A stretch of 64,000 nt of DNA from Actinomycetota bacterium (GTDB lineage: Bacteria; Actinomycetota; Actinomycetes; Actinomycetales; Microbacteriaceae), in contig JAIUPK010000001.1 in the NCBI GenBank assembly GCA_020160915.1, positions 465,645-529,644 of the forward strand, written 5' to 3'. Shown one piece after another: positions 7,666 to 16,758 of this stretch. The notes under the pieces are model-generated. The model had not been told where the DNA came from, did not search any database, and saw only the letters and a program-made list of their open reading frames with translations. Positions within the stretch are counted from its first letter, which is position 1. Each line of letters opens with the position of its first letter. The position numbers were made by a program, and so were the translations under genes.

Positions 7666-9225
7666 CTACGCGACACTCACGCTGATGGTGTGGTACCCCT
7701 CGGCGCCGTTCGGGATGACCGACACGGGCGTTCCAGACTGCTCGCCGCCCGCGGCATCCGTCGCCCGCGCTTCGATCACGTGATTGCCCGCGGTCGCGTT
7801 CCACTCGTAGACCCACTGCACCCACGTGTCGGCGTTGATGGCGTCGGCGAGCCGGGCGGGAACCCACTCGCCGCCGTCGATGCGCACGTCGACTCCCGCG
7901 ATGCCGGTGTGCTGTGCCCAGGCGAAGCCGGCCACCGCGACCGTACCCGCCTCGACGGTCTTCCCTGTGCGGGGCACGTCGATTCGCGAGGAGGTCTTGA
8001 TAGGTCCGCGGTCGCTCCAGCCGCGCACGGTCCAGTAGGCGACATCGTCGGCGAAGCGCGTGACCCTGAGCTCGGTGACCCACTTGGTGGCCGAGACGTA
8101 GCCGTAGAGACCCGGGACGACCATGCGCACCGGGAAGCCGTGCGCGAGCGGCAGCGGCTCGCCGTTCATGGCGACCGCGAAGATCGCGTCCCGCTTCTCG
8201 TCGAGGAGCACGTCCAGGGGGGTGCTCGCGGTCCAGCCGTCCTGGCTGGTCGACAGCACCATGTCGGCGCCGGCCTTGGGCCCCGCCTTCTTCAGAAGTT
8301 CGCGAATGGGATAGCCGAGCCAGACGGCGTTGCCGATCAGGTTGCCGCCGATCTCGTTCGACACGCACATCAGCGTCGCCACGGTCTCGGTCATGGGCAG
8401 TGCGAGCAGTTCGTCGTAGCCAATCTCGATCTCCCGATCGACCAGGCCGACGATGCGCAGCTTCCACTGCGCGGGATCGATGCGGGGTACCTGCAGTGCC
8501 GTGTCGATGCGGTAGAACGTGTCGTTCGAGGTGACGACCGCCGAGAGTCCCCGCAACCCGAGCTCGGCACCGGCAGGAATCGGCGGGGCCGGCGTCGTCG
8601 GCTTCGGGAGTGCGATCGCCTCACGCACCACGTTCGCTGCTGAGGTCGCCGCACTCATCGCGCGACCCGCGATGCCCACCAGCACTGCGGCCGCGGCCGA
8701 GCCGGCCACCGCCGTGATGAAGCCGCGCCGGCTGGTCGCCGCATAGATGCCGTCGGCCTTCGGAGTCTGGTCCGCGATCGCGCGTGTCCAGCGGCGCAGC
8801 CGGTCGGTGGTCATCCGCAGCACGATGGCGCCGGCCGCCACACCGATCGCGGTCGGCAGAATCCAGTTGACGGATGCCCCAGCGCGAGTCACCGCGGCCC
8901 CGGCCGCAACGACGCCGACGCCAACGAGCACGACCACACCCCAGGGCGAGCGCCGGTACTCCAGGATGCCCGCGGCGACGGCAAGGATGGCGACGAGCAA
9001 CCCGAGCCCAACCAGCAGCGCGACCTTGTCGCCCGTTCCGAACAGCGCGATCGCCGTCTCTTTCACCCAGCCGGGCACGATGTCGATGACCCAGGCGCCG
9101 ACAGCGAAGAGCGGGCTGCTGCCCGCATCGACGAACTGAGCGATCAGGTCTCCGAGGGCTACGGTGACTGCGGCGGCCAGCACGCCCAGAAGGGCAGCGA
9201 GTAGGTGCTCCCGGCGACGGCTCAT
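7666..9225 (-). CDS. Membrane-anchored molybdopterin-dependent oxidoreductase (sulfite oxidase family)
   Basis: 519 residues. The N-terminal ~140 residues hold four hydrophobic helices, then a linker with an internal twin-arginine segment (SRRGFITAVAGSA, RR at 166-167). The sulfite-oxidase catalytic domain follows, with the Mo ligand Cys287 (TLMCVSNEIGG), and the C-terminal Ig-like Moco dimerisation domain closes the protein. The catalytic part is expected outside the membrane, delivered by Tat. The substrate is unknown: YedY-like enzymes repair oxidised methionine, others oxidise sulfite or reduce nitrate. The ATG follows TAGTAT by 6 nt. The neighbouring MOSC gene supports a Moco theme. Confidence 0.88.
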   Translation of the reverse strand: MSRRREHLLAALLGVLAAAVTVALGDLIAQFVDAGSSPLFAVGAWVIDIVPGWVKETAIALFGTGDKVALLVGLGLLVAILAVAAGILEYRRSPWGVVVLVGVGVVAAGAAVTRAGASVNWILPTAIGVAAGAIVLRMTTDRLRRWTRAIADQTPKADGIYAATSRRGFITAVAGSAAAAVLVGIAGRAMSAATSAANVVREAIALPKPTTPAPPIPAGAELGLRGLSAVVTSNDTFYRIDTALQVPRIDPAQWKLRIVGLVDREIEIGYDELLALPMTETVATLMCVSNEIGGNLIGNAVWLGYPIRELLKKAGPKAGADMVLSTSQDGWTASTPLDVLLDEKRDAIFAVAMNGEPLPLAHGFPVRMVVPGLYGYVSATKWVTELRVTRFADDVAYWTVRGWSDRGPIKTSSRIDVPRTGKTVEAGTVAVAGFAWAQHTGIAGVDVRIDGGEWVPARLADAINADTWVQWVYEWNATAGNHVIEARATDAAGGEQSGTPVSVIPNGAEGYHTISVSVA

Positions 9226-9237
9226 GGGCCGATACTA
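9226..9237 (-). promoter_or_regulatory. Leaderless promoter of the molybdopterin oxidoreductase gene
   Basis: TAGTAT at 9237-9232, 6-nt spacer CGGCCC, then ATG at 9225. Confidence 0.6.
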
Positions 9238-9271
9238 ACCGGCGGCCGGTGATCGCCTGAGCCCAAGAACC

Positions 9272-9961
9272 TTACGAGTTCCGGACAATGAGCCAATCGG
9301 GTCGCTGCGGCAGGTCGGGGAACGATCGGAAGACGATCGTCGACTCGGGGCGCAGTACCACCCAGGCTGTGAGGAGCACGAGCCGGGCATCCAGAGCCAG
9401 GGAGCGGTGGGAGACGTACCAGAGCTCGAGAGCGCCCTTGTAGGGGGCGATCTTGTCGACGTAGAACTCGCGCGGCTCGACGCCGGGCCGGGAGAGCAGA
9501 AGCTCCTCGTCGCGGAACACGATCGAGCCGATGCCGGTGACCCCGGGCGGCACCGAGTAGATCGCGTCGCGCACGTCCGGCGGATAGAGATCGAAGTCGA
9601 CCTTCATCTGCGGCCGCGGTCCGACCAGGCTCATCTCACCCGTGAGCACGTTGATGAGCTGGGGCAGTTCGTTGATCTTGGTCGCCCTCAGGAAGCGCCC
9701 GACAACCGTGACTCGCGGATCCCCGCGCACTGTGAGCGAACCGGTGCCGATGTTGGGGCTGTCCTTGAGCATGGTCGCGAACTTCCAGATGCCGAACGTC
9801 TTGTAGCCCGCGCCTATCCGGGTCTGGCGGTAGAACACCTCGTGCTCGCCCGTCAACAGCAGAGCGATCATGATCACGACGAGGATCGGGCTGAGGATCA
9901 GCAACGCGATCAGCGCGATGAGGATGTCACAGAGTCTCTTGGCGGCGCGGTACATGCTCAC
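9272..9961 (-). CDS. Undecaprenyl-phosphate sugar phosphotransferase (bacterial sugar transferase, PglC/WcaJ catalytic type)
   Basis: 229 residues. One hydrophobic N-terminal segment ([24 protein letters not shown]) is followed by the catalytic core, with [32 protein letters not shown] and an acidic/PRP motif typical of monotopic phosphoglycosyl transferases. It should move a sugar phosphate from UDP-sugar to polyprenyl phosphate and so prime a surface glycan. The GTG at 9961 overlaps the preceding stop (GTGA); an ATG two codons later (9955) is an alternative. It is the last gene of a three-gene operon that supplies its amino-deoxy sugar. Confidence 0.88.
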   Translation of the reverse strand: MSMYRAAKRLCDILIALIALLILSPILVVIMIALLLTGEHEVFYRQTRIGAGYKTFGIWKFATMLKDSPNIGTGSLTVRGDPRVTVVGRFLRATKINELPQLINVLTGEMSLVGPRPQMKVDFDLYPPDVRDAIYSVPPGVTGIGSIVFRDEELLLSRPGVEPREFYVDKIAPYKGALELWYVSHRSLALDARLVLLTAWVVLRPESTIVFRSFPDLPQRPDWLIVRNS

Positions 9962-11178
9962 ATCTTCTGGTCGAGGCTTCGACCGGTCTCAACGTGGTGG
10001 AACGTCGGGACGAGTCGGGTGAGCACGGCCACGATCTCCTCCTTGCTCAGCTCCGGTTGGGCGAACAGCCCCCGGAGGTCGCTGCCCAGCTGACGGATGC
10101 CCGCCACGTTCTGACTGGTTCGACCCTTCACCACTCCGAGAGCGGTGAAGCGTTCCCAGTCCACGGTTTCGGTGTTCGTGTAGAACTCCTCGAAACCCTT
10201 CTCGCCCGAAGTGTCGGACGTGAAATAGTACACCGGCCAGCGGGTGTCCTCCGGGCCGAGGGATGCCGCGAGCGCACGCGCCTCGTCCTCGCTCGTGCAC
10301 TGCACCGCCTCGTACCCCAGCCGCTCGAGCAGCGCGTCGGCGATGGAACTGAAGGTCAGCATCTGCGGCTGCTCCAGCCGCGGGAAGAAGATGTCACCCG
10401 GTTCGCCCGTGATGCAGGCCAGCAGGCACAGCTGTCCGCTCTCTTCGGGCGAGACGAAGTAGCGCAGCACGTCGCTCGGAGCAGACAGCGGCTGGTGCTT
10501 GGCCAATCGCTCGAGGAACCCGGCGGGCAGCGAACCGTTGGAGAATGCCACGTTCGCGAAACGCGCGGTCGTCGCCGGCAGTTCGGCCGCGTAGGCGAGC
10601 ACGGCCTCCTCCATGAGCTTCTTCGAGGCGCCCATGACGTTGGCCGGGTTGGCGGCCTTGTCGGTGGAGACGCAGAAGAAGTGCTCGGGAGGCGACTCGA
10701 GAAGCAGATCGAGCAGTCGCGCCGTCGACAGCACGTTGTTCTCGAGCATCGCCTCGATCGAGTAGCGGTCCTTCTCGCTGCGCACGTGCTTGTGGGCGGC
10801 GAAGTGGGCGACGATGTCGAACGGACCCTCGGCTCGCAGCATCCGCTCGAAGACCGCGTCGCCGAAGCTGATCGGGTAGGTGAGAAAGGCGGCGGGAACG
10901 TACTGCCCGGCGGTCGACCTGAGGTCGCGAGTGAGCTCGGTGAGACCGTTCTCGCTGATGTCGACGACGACCAGACGCGCCGGGTGGAACGGCAGAAGTG
11001 CCCTGATGAAGGATGACCCGATCGTGCCCGCCCCGCCGATGACGAGCACCGACTTGCCTTCGATGCCCGCCCGCAGCTGCGACTCGTGCACCGCCAGATC
11101 GTCGCCGAACAGGCTCGAGCGCCGACCGGTGACCGCGCTGGAGATGAAGTCGTCGACGCTGAAGGTCGTCAGGTTCAC
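9958..11178 (-). CDS. Nucleotide-sugar 4,6-dehydratase-like protein (Polysacc_synt_2 family)
   Basis: 406 residues, Rossmann motif VLVIGGAGTIGSSF at ~45-58, then AHFAAHKHVRSEKD, and STDKAANPANVMGASKK, in which the Met of the family's TxKA/MGxSK signature is retained in place of the YxxxK Tyr. Relatives (PglF, FlaA1, CapD) convert UDP-GlcNAc to a 4-keto-6-deoxy sugar. It lacks the polytopic N-terminus of PglF and so is a soluble form. The C-terminal ~130 residues (after FVSPEESGQLC) are longer than in short FlaA1-type enzymes. The GTG at 11178 overlaps the aminotransferase stop (GTGA). The next enzymes fit the same pathway. Confidence 0.85.
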   Translation of the reverse strand: MNLTTFSVDDFISSAVTGRRSSLFGDDLAVHESQLRAGIEGKSVLVIGGAGTIGSSFIRALLPFHPARLVVVDISENGLTELTRDLRSTAGQYVPAAFLTYPISFGDAVFERMLRAEGPFDIVAHFAAHKHVRSEKDRYSIEAMLENNVLSTARLLDLLLESPPEHFFCVSTDKAANPANVMGASKKLMEEAVLAYAAELPATTARFANVAFSNGSLPAGFLERLAKHQPLSAPSDVLRYFVSPEESGQLCLLACITGEPGDIFFPRLEQPQMLTFSSIADALLERLGYEAVQCTSEDEARALAASLGPEDTRWPVYYFTSDTSGEKGFEEFYTNTETVDWERFTALGVVKGRTSQNVAGIRQLGSDLRGLFAQPELSKEEIVAVLTRLVPTFHHVETGRSLDQKM

Positions 11179-12386
11179 GCGGTGTCCTCCACGGCCGCGC
11201 GAACTCCCGCGATCACTTCGGCTATGGCGGCCTCGGTGAGCACGTTGTAGAGCGGCAGGGTTATCTCGTTCGCATACAACTCGTAGGTCTTGGGGTAGTC
11301 ACCAATCTTGTAGCCTCGCTCCCTGAACAGGGTCAGCATCGCCATCGGGATGTAGTGCACGTTGACGCCGATGCCAGCATCGGCAAGGTGCTGGATGATC
11401 GCGTCACGCCGTGCCTCGTCAGCCCCAGCGATACGCAGCATGTAGAGGTGGGCACTCGACTCGCGTTCGGCGTCGCGGTACGGCGGCAGGATAGCCCAGG
11501 AGTCATCGGCGAACGCCGCCTGATAGAGCTCGAACTTACGCCGGCGATCGGGAAGCAGCTCTTTCGCGTACTTGCGAATCTGTGAAAGCCCGATCGCGGC
11601 CAGCAGGTCAGGCATGTTGGCCTTCAAACCCTGGTCGATGATGTCGTAGCGCCAGCCACCGCTCTGGTTCTTCTCGAACGCGCTCTTGGTCTGGCCGTTG
11701 AGGGAGAAGGTGCGGAGGAAGAGACGTTCGGCGTCGTTGTCGAAGGGCGCGGGGAGGTTGAGGATGACGGCGCCACCCTCGCCGGTGGTGATGTTCTTGA
11801 CCGAGTGGAACGAGAAGACCGTGACATCCGCCCACTGCCCGTTCGGGCGGCGGTGGTAGGTAGACCCGATCGAGTGAGCCGCGTCGGAGAGCACGAGGAT
11901 GCGCCCCAGTTTCGCCTGCCGCTCGCTGGCCGGAGTGAACATCGCTCGAACGTCGGGTGCGTCCAGCACGTCCCGGATGCCGTCATAGTCGGCTGGCCAG
12001 CCAGCAACATCCACGGGGATGATCGCCTTGGTGCGCTCCGTGATCGCGGCGCGAATCTGCTCGGTGGCGATCGTGAAGTCATCGCTCGCGTCGACCATCA
12101 CGACTGTCGCTCCGAGGTTCATCGCACACAGGGCAGTAGCGCTGTAGGTGTACGCGGGGATGATCACCTCGTCGCCCGGGCCCACGCCGAACCAGCGCAA
12201 AACCAGCATCGCCCCACTCGTCCAGGAGTTCACACATACCACCGGGCGGTCGGTCATCCGGGAGAGTTCCTCCTCGAACAGCCGCACCTTCGGACCGGTG
12301 GTGAGCCACCCGGTATTCACGAGCGCGTCGTTCACCTCGGCGATGACGTCATCGTCGATGAGGGGCAGCGAGAAGGGAATGAGCAT
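11175..12386 (-). CDS. DegT/DnrJ/EryC1-type sugar aminotransferase
   Basis: 403-residue PLP enzyme. The PLP lysine is in FSFHSVKNITTGEGG, preceded by LSDAAHSIGS (PLP-binding Asp and the conserved H/S), and the N-terminus TGWLTTGPKVRLFEEEL is typical. It should aminate the 4-keto sugar made by the downstream dehydratase (PglE-type chemistry). First gene of the three-gene operon; the ATG lies 6 nt after TAAATT, only 17 bp from the end of ispE, so it has its own promoter. No PglD-like acetyltransferase is present beside it. Confidence 0.9.
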   Translation of the reverse strand: MLIPFSLPLIDDDVIAEVNDALVNTGWLTTGPKVRLFEEELSRMTDRPVVCVNSWTSGAMLVLRWFGVGPGDEVIIPAYTYSATALCAMNLGATVVMVDASDDFTIATEQIRAAITERTKAIIPVDVAGWPADYDGIRDVLDAPDVRAMFTPASERQAKLGRILVLSDAAHSIGSTYHRRPNGQWADVTVFSFHSVKNITTGEGGAVILNLPAPFDNDAERLFLRTFSLNGQTKSAFEKNQSGGWRYDIIDQGLKANMPDLLAAIGLSQIRKYAKELLPDRRRKFELYQAAFADDSWAILPPYRDAERESSAHLYMLRIAGADEARRDAIIQHLADAGIGVNVHYIPMAMLTLFRERGYKIGDYPKTYELYANEITLPLYNVLTEAAIAEVIAGVRAAVEDTA

Positions 12387-12398
12387 ATTTCTAATTTA
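12387..12398 (-). promoter_or_regulatory. Leaderless promoter of the sugar operon
   Basis: TAAATT at 12398-12393, 6-nt spacer AGAAAT, then ATG at 12386, in an AT-rich 17-bp gap. Confidence 0.6.
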
Positions 12399-12403
12399 GT
12401 GCC

Positions 12404-13339
12404 TCAGTCGGTCACAACGCGTGCACCGTGAACGGGACCAGTGGCCCGCACCACGGTGAGCTGCGCCGCGCTCAGCGCGATCTGCAACTCGAGTGCCGAG
12501 TCCAGGTCAGCCGCGAGGAATGCGACAGTCGGGCCCGAACCCGACACTATTCCCGCGAGAGCCCCGTTGCGCTCACCCAGTTCGAGCACCGCTGCGAGCG
12601 ATGGCTCGAGGTGCAGCGCTGGAGCCTGAAGGTCGTTGTAGAGGCACTCCGCGAGCATGTGCGGATCGCCGGCCCTCAGCGCCTGCAGCACGTTCGCCTC
12701 CACTGTCGGCGCCACCGGGGCAGGAAAGATGTCCTGCGAGTTGCGGTCGCGGTGGCGGTCGAGCTCACTGTAGACCTCGGGGGTGGACAGCCCGAAGTCG
12801 GCGAGCGCGAGCACCCACTGGAATTGGCCCTTCGCCAGCGCTGGGCTCAACTGGTCGCCGCGACCCGTGCCGATGGCGGTGCCGCCGGTGAACGCGAAAG
12901 GCACGTCCGCCCCGAGCTCCGCAGCGAGGTGCAGCATCTCCTCCCGCGGAAGCGCTGTGCCCCACAGGGTGTCACACGCGAGAAGGGTGGCCGCGGCATC
13001 CGCCGACCCGCCTCCCATGCCACCGGTGACCGGCACGTGCTTGTCGATCTCGAGGCGCACGCCACCGCGGTAGCCGGTGCGACGGGCGAGCAGGCGCGCG
13101 GCCTTGATGGCGATATTGCGCGCATCGGTGGGCACCCGCGAGAGTTCTACGCTGCCGGTCACGCTGACGGAGAAGTCGTCGGCCGGGTAGGCGCGCACGT
13201 CCTCGTAGAGGGAGACCGCCTGGTAGGCGATCGCGACGTCGTGGTAACCGTCCTCGAGCAGCGCCCCGACCTTCAGGAAGACGTTGATCTTGCCCGGTGC
13301 CCGAGTGTGCACCATGCCGGTCGTGGCCTCGGAGGTCAT
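12404..13339 (-). CDS. ispE: 4-diphosphocytidyl-2-C-methyl-D-erythritol kinase
   Basis: 311-residue GHMP kinase. The N-terminal [10 protein letters not shown] strand, the ATP loop [15 protein letters not shown] (about 101-115) and a C-terminal [10 protein letters not shown] motif define IspE, the ATP-dependent step of the non-mevalonate isoprenoid pathway (CDP-ME to CDP-ME 2-phosphate). The length is normal. It follows rsmA, an order common in actinobacteria, but with its own leaderless promoter (TAGGTT 6 nt before ATG) in a 39-bp gap. Confidence 0.95.
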   Translation of the reverse strand: MTSEATTGMVHTRAPGKINVFLKVGALLEDGYHDVAIAYQAVSLYEDVRAYPADDFSVSVTGSVELSRVPTDARNIAIKAARLLARRTGYRGGVRLEIDKHVPVTGGMGGGSADAAATLLACDTLWGTALPREEMLHLAAELGADVPFAFTGGTAIGTGRGDQLSPALAKGQFQWVLALADFGLSTPEVYSELDRHRDRNSQDIFPAPVAPTVEANVLQALRAGDPHMLAECLYNDLQAPALHLEPSLAAVLELGERNGALAGIVSGSGPTVAFLAADLDSALELQIALSAAQLTVVRATGPVHGARVVTD

Positions 13340-13351
13340 GAGACCAACCTA
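13340..13351 (-). promoter_or_regulatory. Leaderless promoter of ispE
   Basis: TAGGTT at 13351-13346, 6-nt spacer GGTCTC, then ATG at 13339. Confidence 0.6.
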
Positions 13352-13378
13352 GCCTGAGCGCGGTTGGGGTCTCACCGC

Positions 13379-14206
13379 TCAGCCTGCGCGCGCGACGCTC
13401 AGGAAGTCGTCCACGGTCAGCTCCTCGCCCCGGGCGGTCGGCGCGATGCCCGCAGCCTCGAGCCGGGCCGACGCAGCGCCTGAGTCGCCGAGTACGACGG
13501 AGAGCGCCTGGCGCAGCATCTTGCGGCGTTGCTGGAACGCGGCATCCACGAGCTCGAAGGTCGCGAGACGCTCGGCCTCGGTGCCCGGCTGCTCGTGCCG
13601 TTCGAAGCGTACGAGAATCGAGTCGACGTTGGGCACGGGCCAGAACACCTGGCGGCTGACCTTGCCCGCCGTCGTGAAAGCGCCGTACCATGCCGCCTTG
13701 ATCGAGGGCGAGCCGTAGACCTTCGATCCGGGACCAGCGGCGACGCGCTCGCCGACCTCGGCCTGCACCATCACGAGCCCGCGCTGGATCGACGGGAAGT
13801 GCTCGAGGAAGTGCAGCAGCACGGGCACCGAGACGTTGTACGGCAGGTTGGCCACGAGCACGGTCGGCTCGCCGGGCAGCTCGGTGACGCGCAGGGCGTC
13901 CTCGGTGATCACGGTGAGGGCGGCGTCGGGGGCGAGCTCGGCTACGGTCAGGGGCAACTGCTCGGCGAGACGCCTGTCGATCTCCACAGCGACGACGGAT
14001 GCCCCGGCCTCCAGCAACCCGAGCGTCAGCGAACCGAGTCCCGGCCCAACCTCCACGACCGTCTCGCCGCGCGTCACCCCGGCCGACTTCACGATGCGGC
14101 GCACCGTGTTGGCGTCGATGACGAAGTTCTGGCCCAGCTTCTTGGTGGGCTGGATGCCGAGGAGTTCCGCGAGGTCGCGGATCTCGGCCGGGCCGAGGAG
14201 GCTCAT
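13379..14206 (-). CDS. rsmA: 16S rRNA dimethyladenosine transferase
   Basis: 275 residues counted from ATG 14206. SAM motif I is [12 protein letters not shown], the acidic motif is VAVEIDRR, and the catalytic [11 protein letters not shown] motif of the KsgA/Dim1 family is intact, with GQNFVIDAN near the N-terminus. It dimethylates the two adjacent adenines of 16S helix 45. ATG 14206 overlaps the tatD stop (ATGA) and gives the usual MSLLGPAEI start; GTG 14215 is an upstream alternative. Third gene of a metG-tatD-rsmA run. Confidence 0.95.
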   Translation of the reverse strand: MSLLGPAEIRDLAELLGIQPTKKLGQNFVIDANTVRRIVKSAGVTRGETVVEVGPGLGSLTLGLLEAGASVVAVEIDRRLAEQLPLTVAELAPDAALTVITEDALRVTELPGEPTVLVANLPYNVSVPVLLHFLEHFPSIQRGLVMVQAEVGERVAAGPGSKVYGSPSIKAAWYGAFTTAGKVSRQVFWPVPNVDSILVRFERHEQPGTEAERLATFELVDAAFQQRRKMLRQALSVVLGDSGAASARLEAAGIAPTARGEELTVDDFLSVARAG

Positions 14207-15141
14207 AGCGCCCACGACCCGTAGACGTGCTCGGTCGTGCTGGCGACCTGCGCTGCCAGCTCGTCCACGTCCGCGTCGAGGTGCTCGGCCATCGCGCGCA
14301 GGGTGTGCGGGATGAGGTACGGCGAGTTGGGGCGACCTCTGAAGGGGCTCGGCGTGAGGTACGGCGCATCCGTCTCGACCATGATGCGGTCGCGGGGAAT
14401 CACCGATAGCGCTTCGCGAAGCCCGGCGGCGTTCTTGAAGGTGACGGTGCCGGCGAACGACAGGTACCAGCCGTGGTCGGCCGCGATGCGGGCCATCTCG
14501 GCGTCGCCCGAGAAGCAGTGGAACACCGTGTGCTCGGGGGCTCCGACGCGCAGCAGCGTCGCGATCACCTCAGCGTGGGCGTCCCGGTCGTGGATCTGCA
14601 GGGCGATGCCGTGCTTCTTGGCGATCTCGATGTGCGCCTCGAACGAACGGTACTGGGCGTCGCGGCCTTCGTCGCCGGTGCGGAAGAAGTCGAGGCCGGT
14701 CTCGCCCACCGCCCGAACCCGCGGCTGGCCGGCGAGGGCATCGATCTCGGCGAGCGCGGCATCCAGGTCTGCGAACCCCGGCGCCTCGTTGGGGTGCAGC
14801 GCCACGGCGGCAAGCATCCGCGGCTCGGTCGCAGCCACAGATGCAGACCAGCGCGACGTCTCCAGATCGCCGCCGACCTGCACGACACCCTTCACTCCCA
14901 CCCGCTCGGCGCGGTCGAGCTGCTCGAGGTAGTCGAGTTCGCCGCCGGGCTCACCGTCGGAGATCTCGAGGTGGGTGTGGTTGTCGTACACCGCGACGGC
15001 CAACGGCTCCGGAAGGGGCGGGTAGGTCAGGTCGCGCGAGCCTGACTCGCGCTGCCGGACGAACGCGGGTTGAGTAGGCGAAGCCGTATCGAAACCACCA
15101 CCACCACCGTGCGATTTCGATACACGCTCCGCGTTACTCAA
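14203..15141 (-). CDS. tatD: TatD family metal-dependent hydrolase/DNase
   Basis: 312 residues if it starts at TTG 15141. Metal-binding motifs in order: [28 protein letters not shown] and ETDAPYLTP, a full TatD TIM-barrel set. TatD enzymes are Mg-dependent 3' exonucleases/deoxyribonucleases. There is no ATG or GTG in frame between the metG stop and the PPLPEPLAV region. The only usable start is this TTG, which overlaps the metG stop (TTGA) and lies inside the arm of a REP-like repeat; the first ~25 residues are repeat-encoded. Use of CTG further in cannot be excluded. Confidence 0.88.
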   Translation of the reverse strand: MSNAERVSKSHGGGGGFDTASPTQPAFVRQRESGSRDLTYPPLPEPLAVAVYDNHTHLEISDGEPGGELDYLEQLDRAERVGVKGVVQVGGDLETSRWSASVAATEPRMLAAVALHPNEAPGFADLDAALAEIDALAGQPRVRAVGETGLDFFRTGDEGRDAQYRSFEAHIEIAKKHGIALQIHDRDAHAEVIATLLRVGAPEHTVFHCFSGDAEMARIAADHGWYLSFAGTVTFKNAAGLREALSVIPRDRIMVETDAPYLTPSPFRGRPNSPYLIPHTLRAMAEHLDADVDELAAQVASTTEHVYGSWAL

Positions 15142-15142
15142 T
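15068..15142. repeat. Inverted pair of REP-like repeats at the metG/tatD junction
   Basis: Copy A 15068-15096 (GGTTGAGTAG...GTATCGAAACC) and reverse copy B 15113-15142 (GATTTCGATAC...TTACTCAAT), separated by a CCACCACC-rich spacer. Copy B provides the metG stop and the probable tatD TTG start. Confidence 0.9.
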
Positions 15143-16694
15143 CTGCCTCGGCTTCGATCCGGGGGAACAGGGATGCTTCGAGCGCCGAAACCCGCGAGCC
15201 GCCGTCGAACTCCCAAGCCCGATCGATGCGCTGCGACTCGAGCACACCGTTCCCGCCGATCGCCTCCCACAGGCGCGCAGTGGCCTTCGGCAGCACCGGC
15301 GCGAGGAGCACGGCGAGAGTTCCGAGACCGTGCACGGCCGTGGCCAGCACCGACTCGAGTCGCCCGCGCTGGGCCGGGTCCTTGGCGAGGGCCCAGGGCT
15401 CGGTGTCGGTGATGTAGCCGTTCAGCGCGTCGACGAGCTCCCAGATGGTGGCGAGCGCCTCGTTGATCGCAAAGGCGTCGATCTGGGTGTTCGCGGCATC
15501 CGTCACCCGCTTCTCGATCGACGTGATGACGTCGTCGAGGGGCGCCGCCGGGATCGACCCGTCGAAGTACTTGATGACCATGGCGATCACGCGCGAGGCG
15601 AGGTTTCCGAAACCGTTGGCGAGCTCGGCCTGGTAGCGGGCGCTGAGGTCCTCCCAGCTGAACGAACCGTCCTGGCCGAAAGTGATGGCCGAGAGGAAGT
15701 AGTAGCGGAACGCATCCGAGCCGAACGTGTCGGTGATCTGCGAGGGCGCAATACCGGTGAGCTTCGACTTCGACATCTTCTCGCCGCCGACGAGCAGCCA
15801 GCCGTGACCGAATACCGCGCGCGGCACCTCGAGGCCCGCAGCCATCAGCATGGCGGGCCAGATCACGGCGTGGAAGCGGGCGATGTCCTTGCCCACCAGG
15901 TGCACGGCGGGCCAGCGACGCTCGAACTGCTCGTCGTCGGCGCCGTAGCCGACGGCGGTGATGTAGTTGAGCAGCGCGTCGAACCAGACGTAGACGACGT
16001 GACTGTCATCCCACGGCACCTTGATGCCCCAGTCGAAGCTCGATCGGGAGATCGACAGGTCGTCGAGGCCCTGCTTGACGAACTGGATGATCTCGTTGCG
16101 CACGCTCGAGGGCTGCACGAAGTCGGGGGTGTTCTCGTAGAGGTCGAGCAGGCGATCCTCGAACGCGCTCATGCGGAAGAAGTAGTTCTTCTCCTTGAGA
16201 ATCTCGACCGGGCGACCGTGAATCTTGCAGACGAGCTGGCCCGTGTAGTCGCCATCCGGCGTCTCCATGAGGTCGTCGATCTGCTTGTACTCCTCGCAGC
16301 CGACGCAGTAGTAGCCCTCGTACTCGCCCGAGTAGATGTGGCCGTCGTCGTAGAGGCGCTGCAGGAACAGCGCCACAGCCTTCTCGTGCCGGGGCTCAGT
16401 GGTGCGGATGAAGTCGTCGTTGCTGATGTCGATCGTCTGAAGAAGCGGCTTCCAGGCGTCCTCGACGAGCTTGTCGGCCCACGCCTGAGGTGTGGTGTCG
16501 TTGGCGACCGCGGTGCGCAGGATCTTCTGACCGTGCTCGTCGGTTCCCGTGAGCAGCCAGGTGTCGTCGCCGCGCTGACGGTGCCAGCGGGCGAGCACGT
16601 CTGCCGCCACCTCCGTGTACGCGTGGCCGATGTGCGGAACATCGTTGACGTAGAAGATGGGCGTCGTGATGTAGAAGGAATCGCCGGCGGCCAT
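15138..16694 (-). CDS. metG: Methionyl-tRNA synthetase
   Basis: 518-residue class I synthetase. The HIGH signature is present as HIGHAY after FYITTPIFYVNDVP, the KMSKS loop as KMSKSKL, and a zinc knuckle as CVGC...CKIH. It charges initiator and elongator tRNA-Met. The size matches actinobacterial MetG without a C-terminal tRNA-binding domain. The ATG is 6 nt after TAGACT. The stop codon TGA is formed by the arm of a REP-like repeat (15113-15142), so the native C-terminus may have been a little different. First gene of the metG-tatD-rsmA operon. Confidence 0.96.
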   Translation of the reverse strand: MAAGDSFYITTPIFYVNDVPHIGHAYTEVAADVLARWHRQRGDDTWLLTGTDEHGQKILRTAVANDTTPQAWADKLVEDAWKPLLQTIDISNDDFIRTTEPRHEKAVALFLQRLYDDGHIYSGEYEGYYCVGCEEYKQIDDLMETPDGDYTGQLVCKIHGRPVEILKEKNYFFRMSAFEDRLLDLYENTPDFVQPSSVRNEIIQFVKQGLDDLSISRSSFDWGIKVPWDDSHVVYVWFDALLNYITAVGYGADDEQFERRWPAVHLVGKDIARFHAVIWPAMLMAAGLEVPRAVFGHGWLLVGGEKMSKSKLTGIAPSQITDTFGSDAFRYYFLSAITFGQDGSFSWEDLSARYQAELANGFGNLASRVIAMVIKYFDGSIPAAPLDDVITSIEKRVTDAANTQIDAFAINEALATIWELVDALNGYITDTEPWALAKDPAQRGRLESVLATAVHGLGTLAVLLAPVLPKATARLWEAIGGNGVLESQRIDRAWEFDGGSRVSALEASLFPRIEAEAD

Positions 16695-16706
16695 GCTCCA
16701 AGTCTA
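16695..16706 (-). promoter_or_regulatory. Leaderless promoter of metG
   Basis: TAGACT at 16706-16701, 6-nt spacer TGGAGC, then ATG at 16694. Confidence 0.6.
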
Positions 16707-16746
16707 CGGATGCCACGACCAGTGTTACCGCGCCGCCGTGGATCGC

Positions 16747-16758
16747 TAGGGTTGCCGC
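16747..16758 (+). promoter_or_regulatory. Leaderless promoter of the GAP-family gene
   Basis: TAGGGT at 16747-16752, 6-nt spacer TGCCGC, then ATG at 16759. Confidence 0.6.

Noticed and set aside
15142-15270. Upstream extension of TatD beyond the metG stop
   Set aside because: The extra residues lie within metG in another frame and show no similarity to TatD N-termini.
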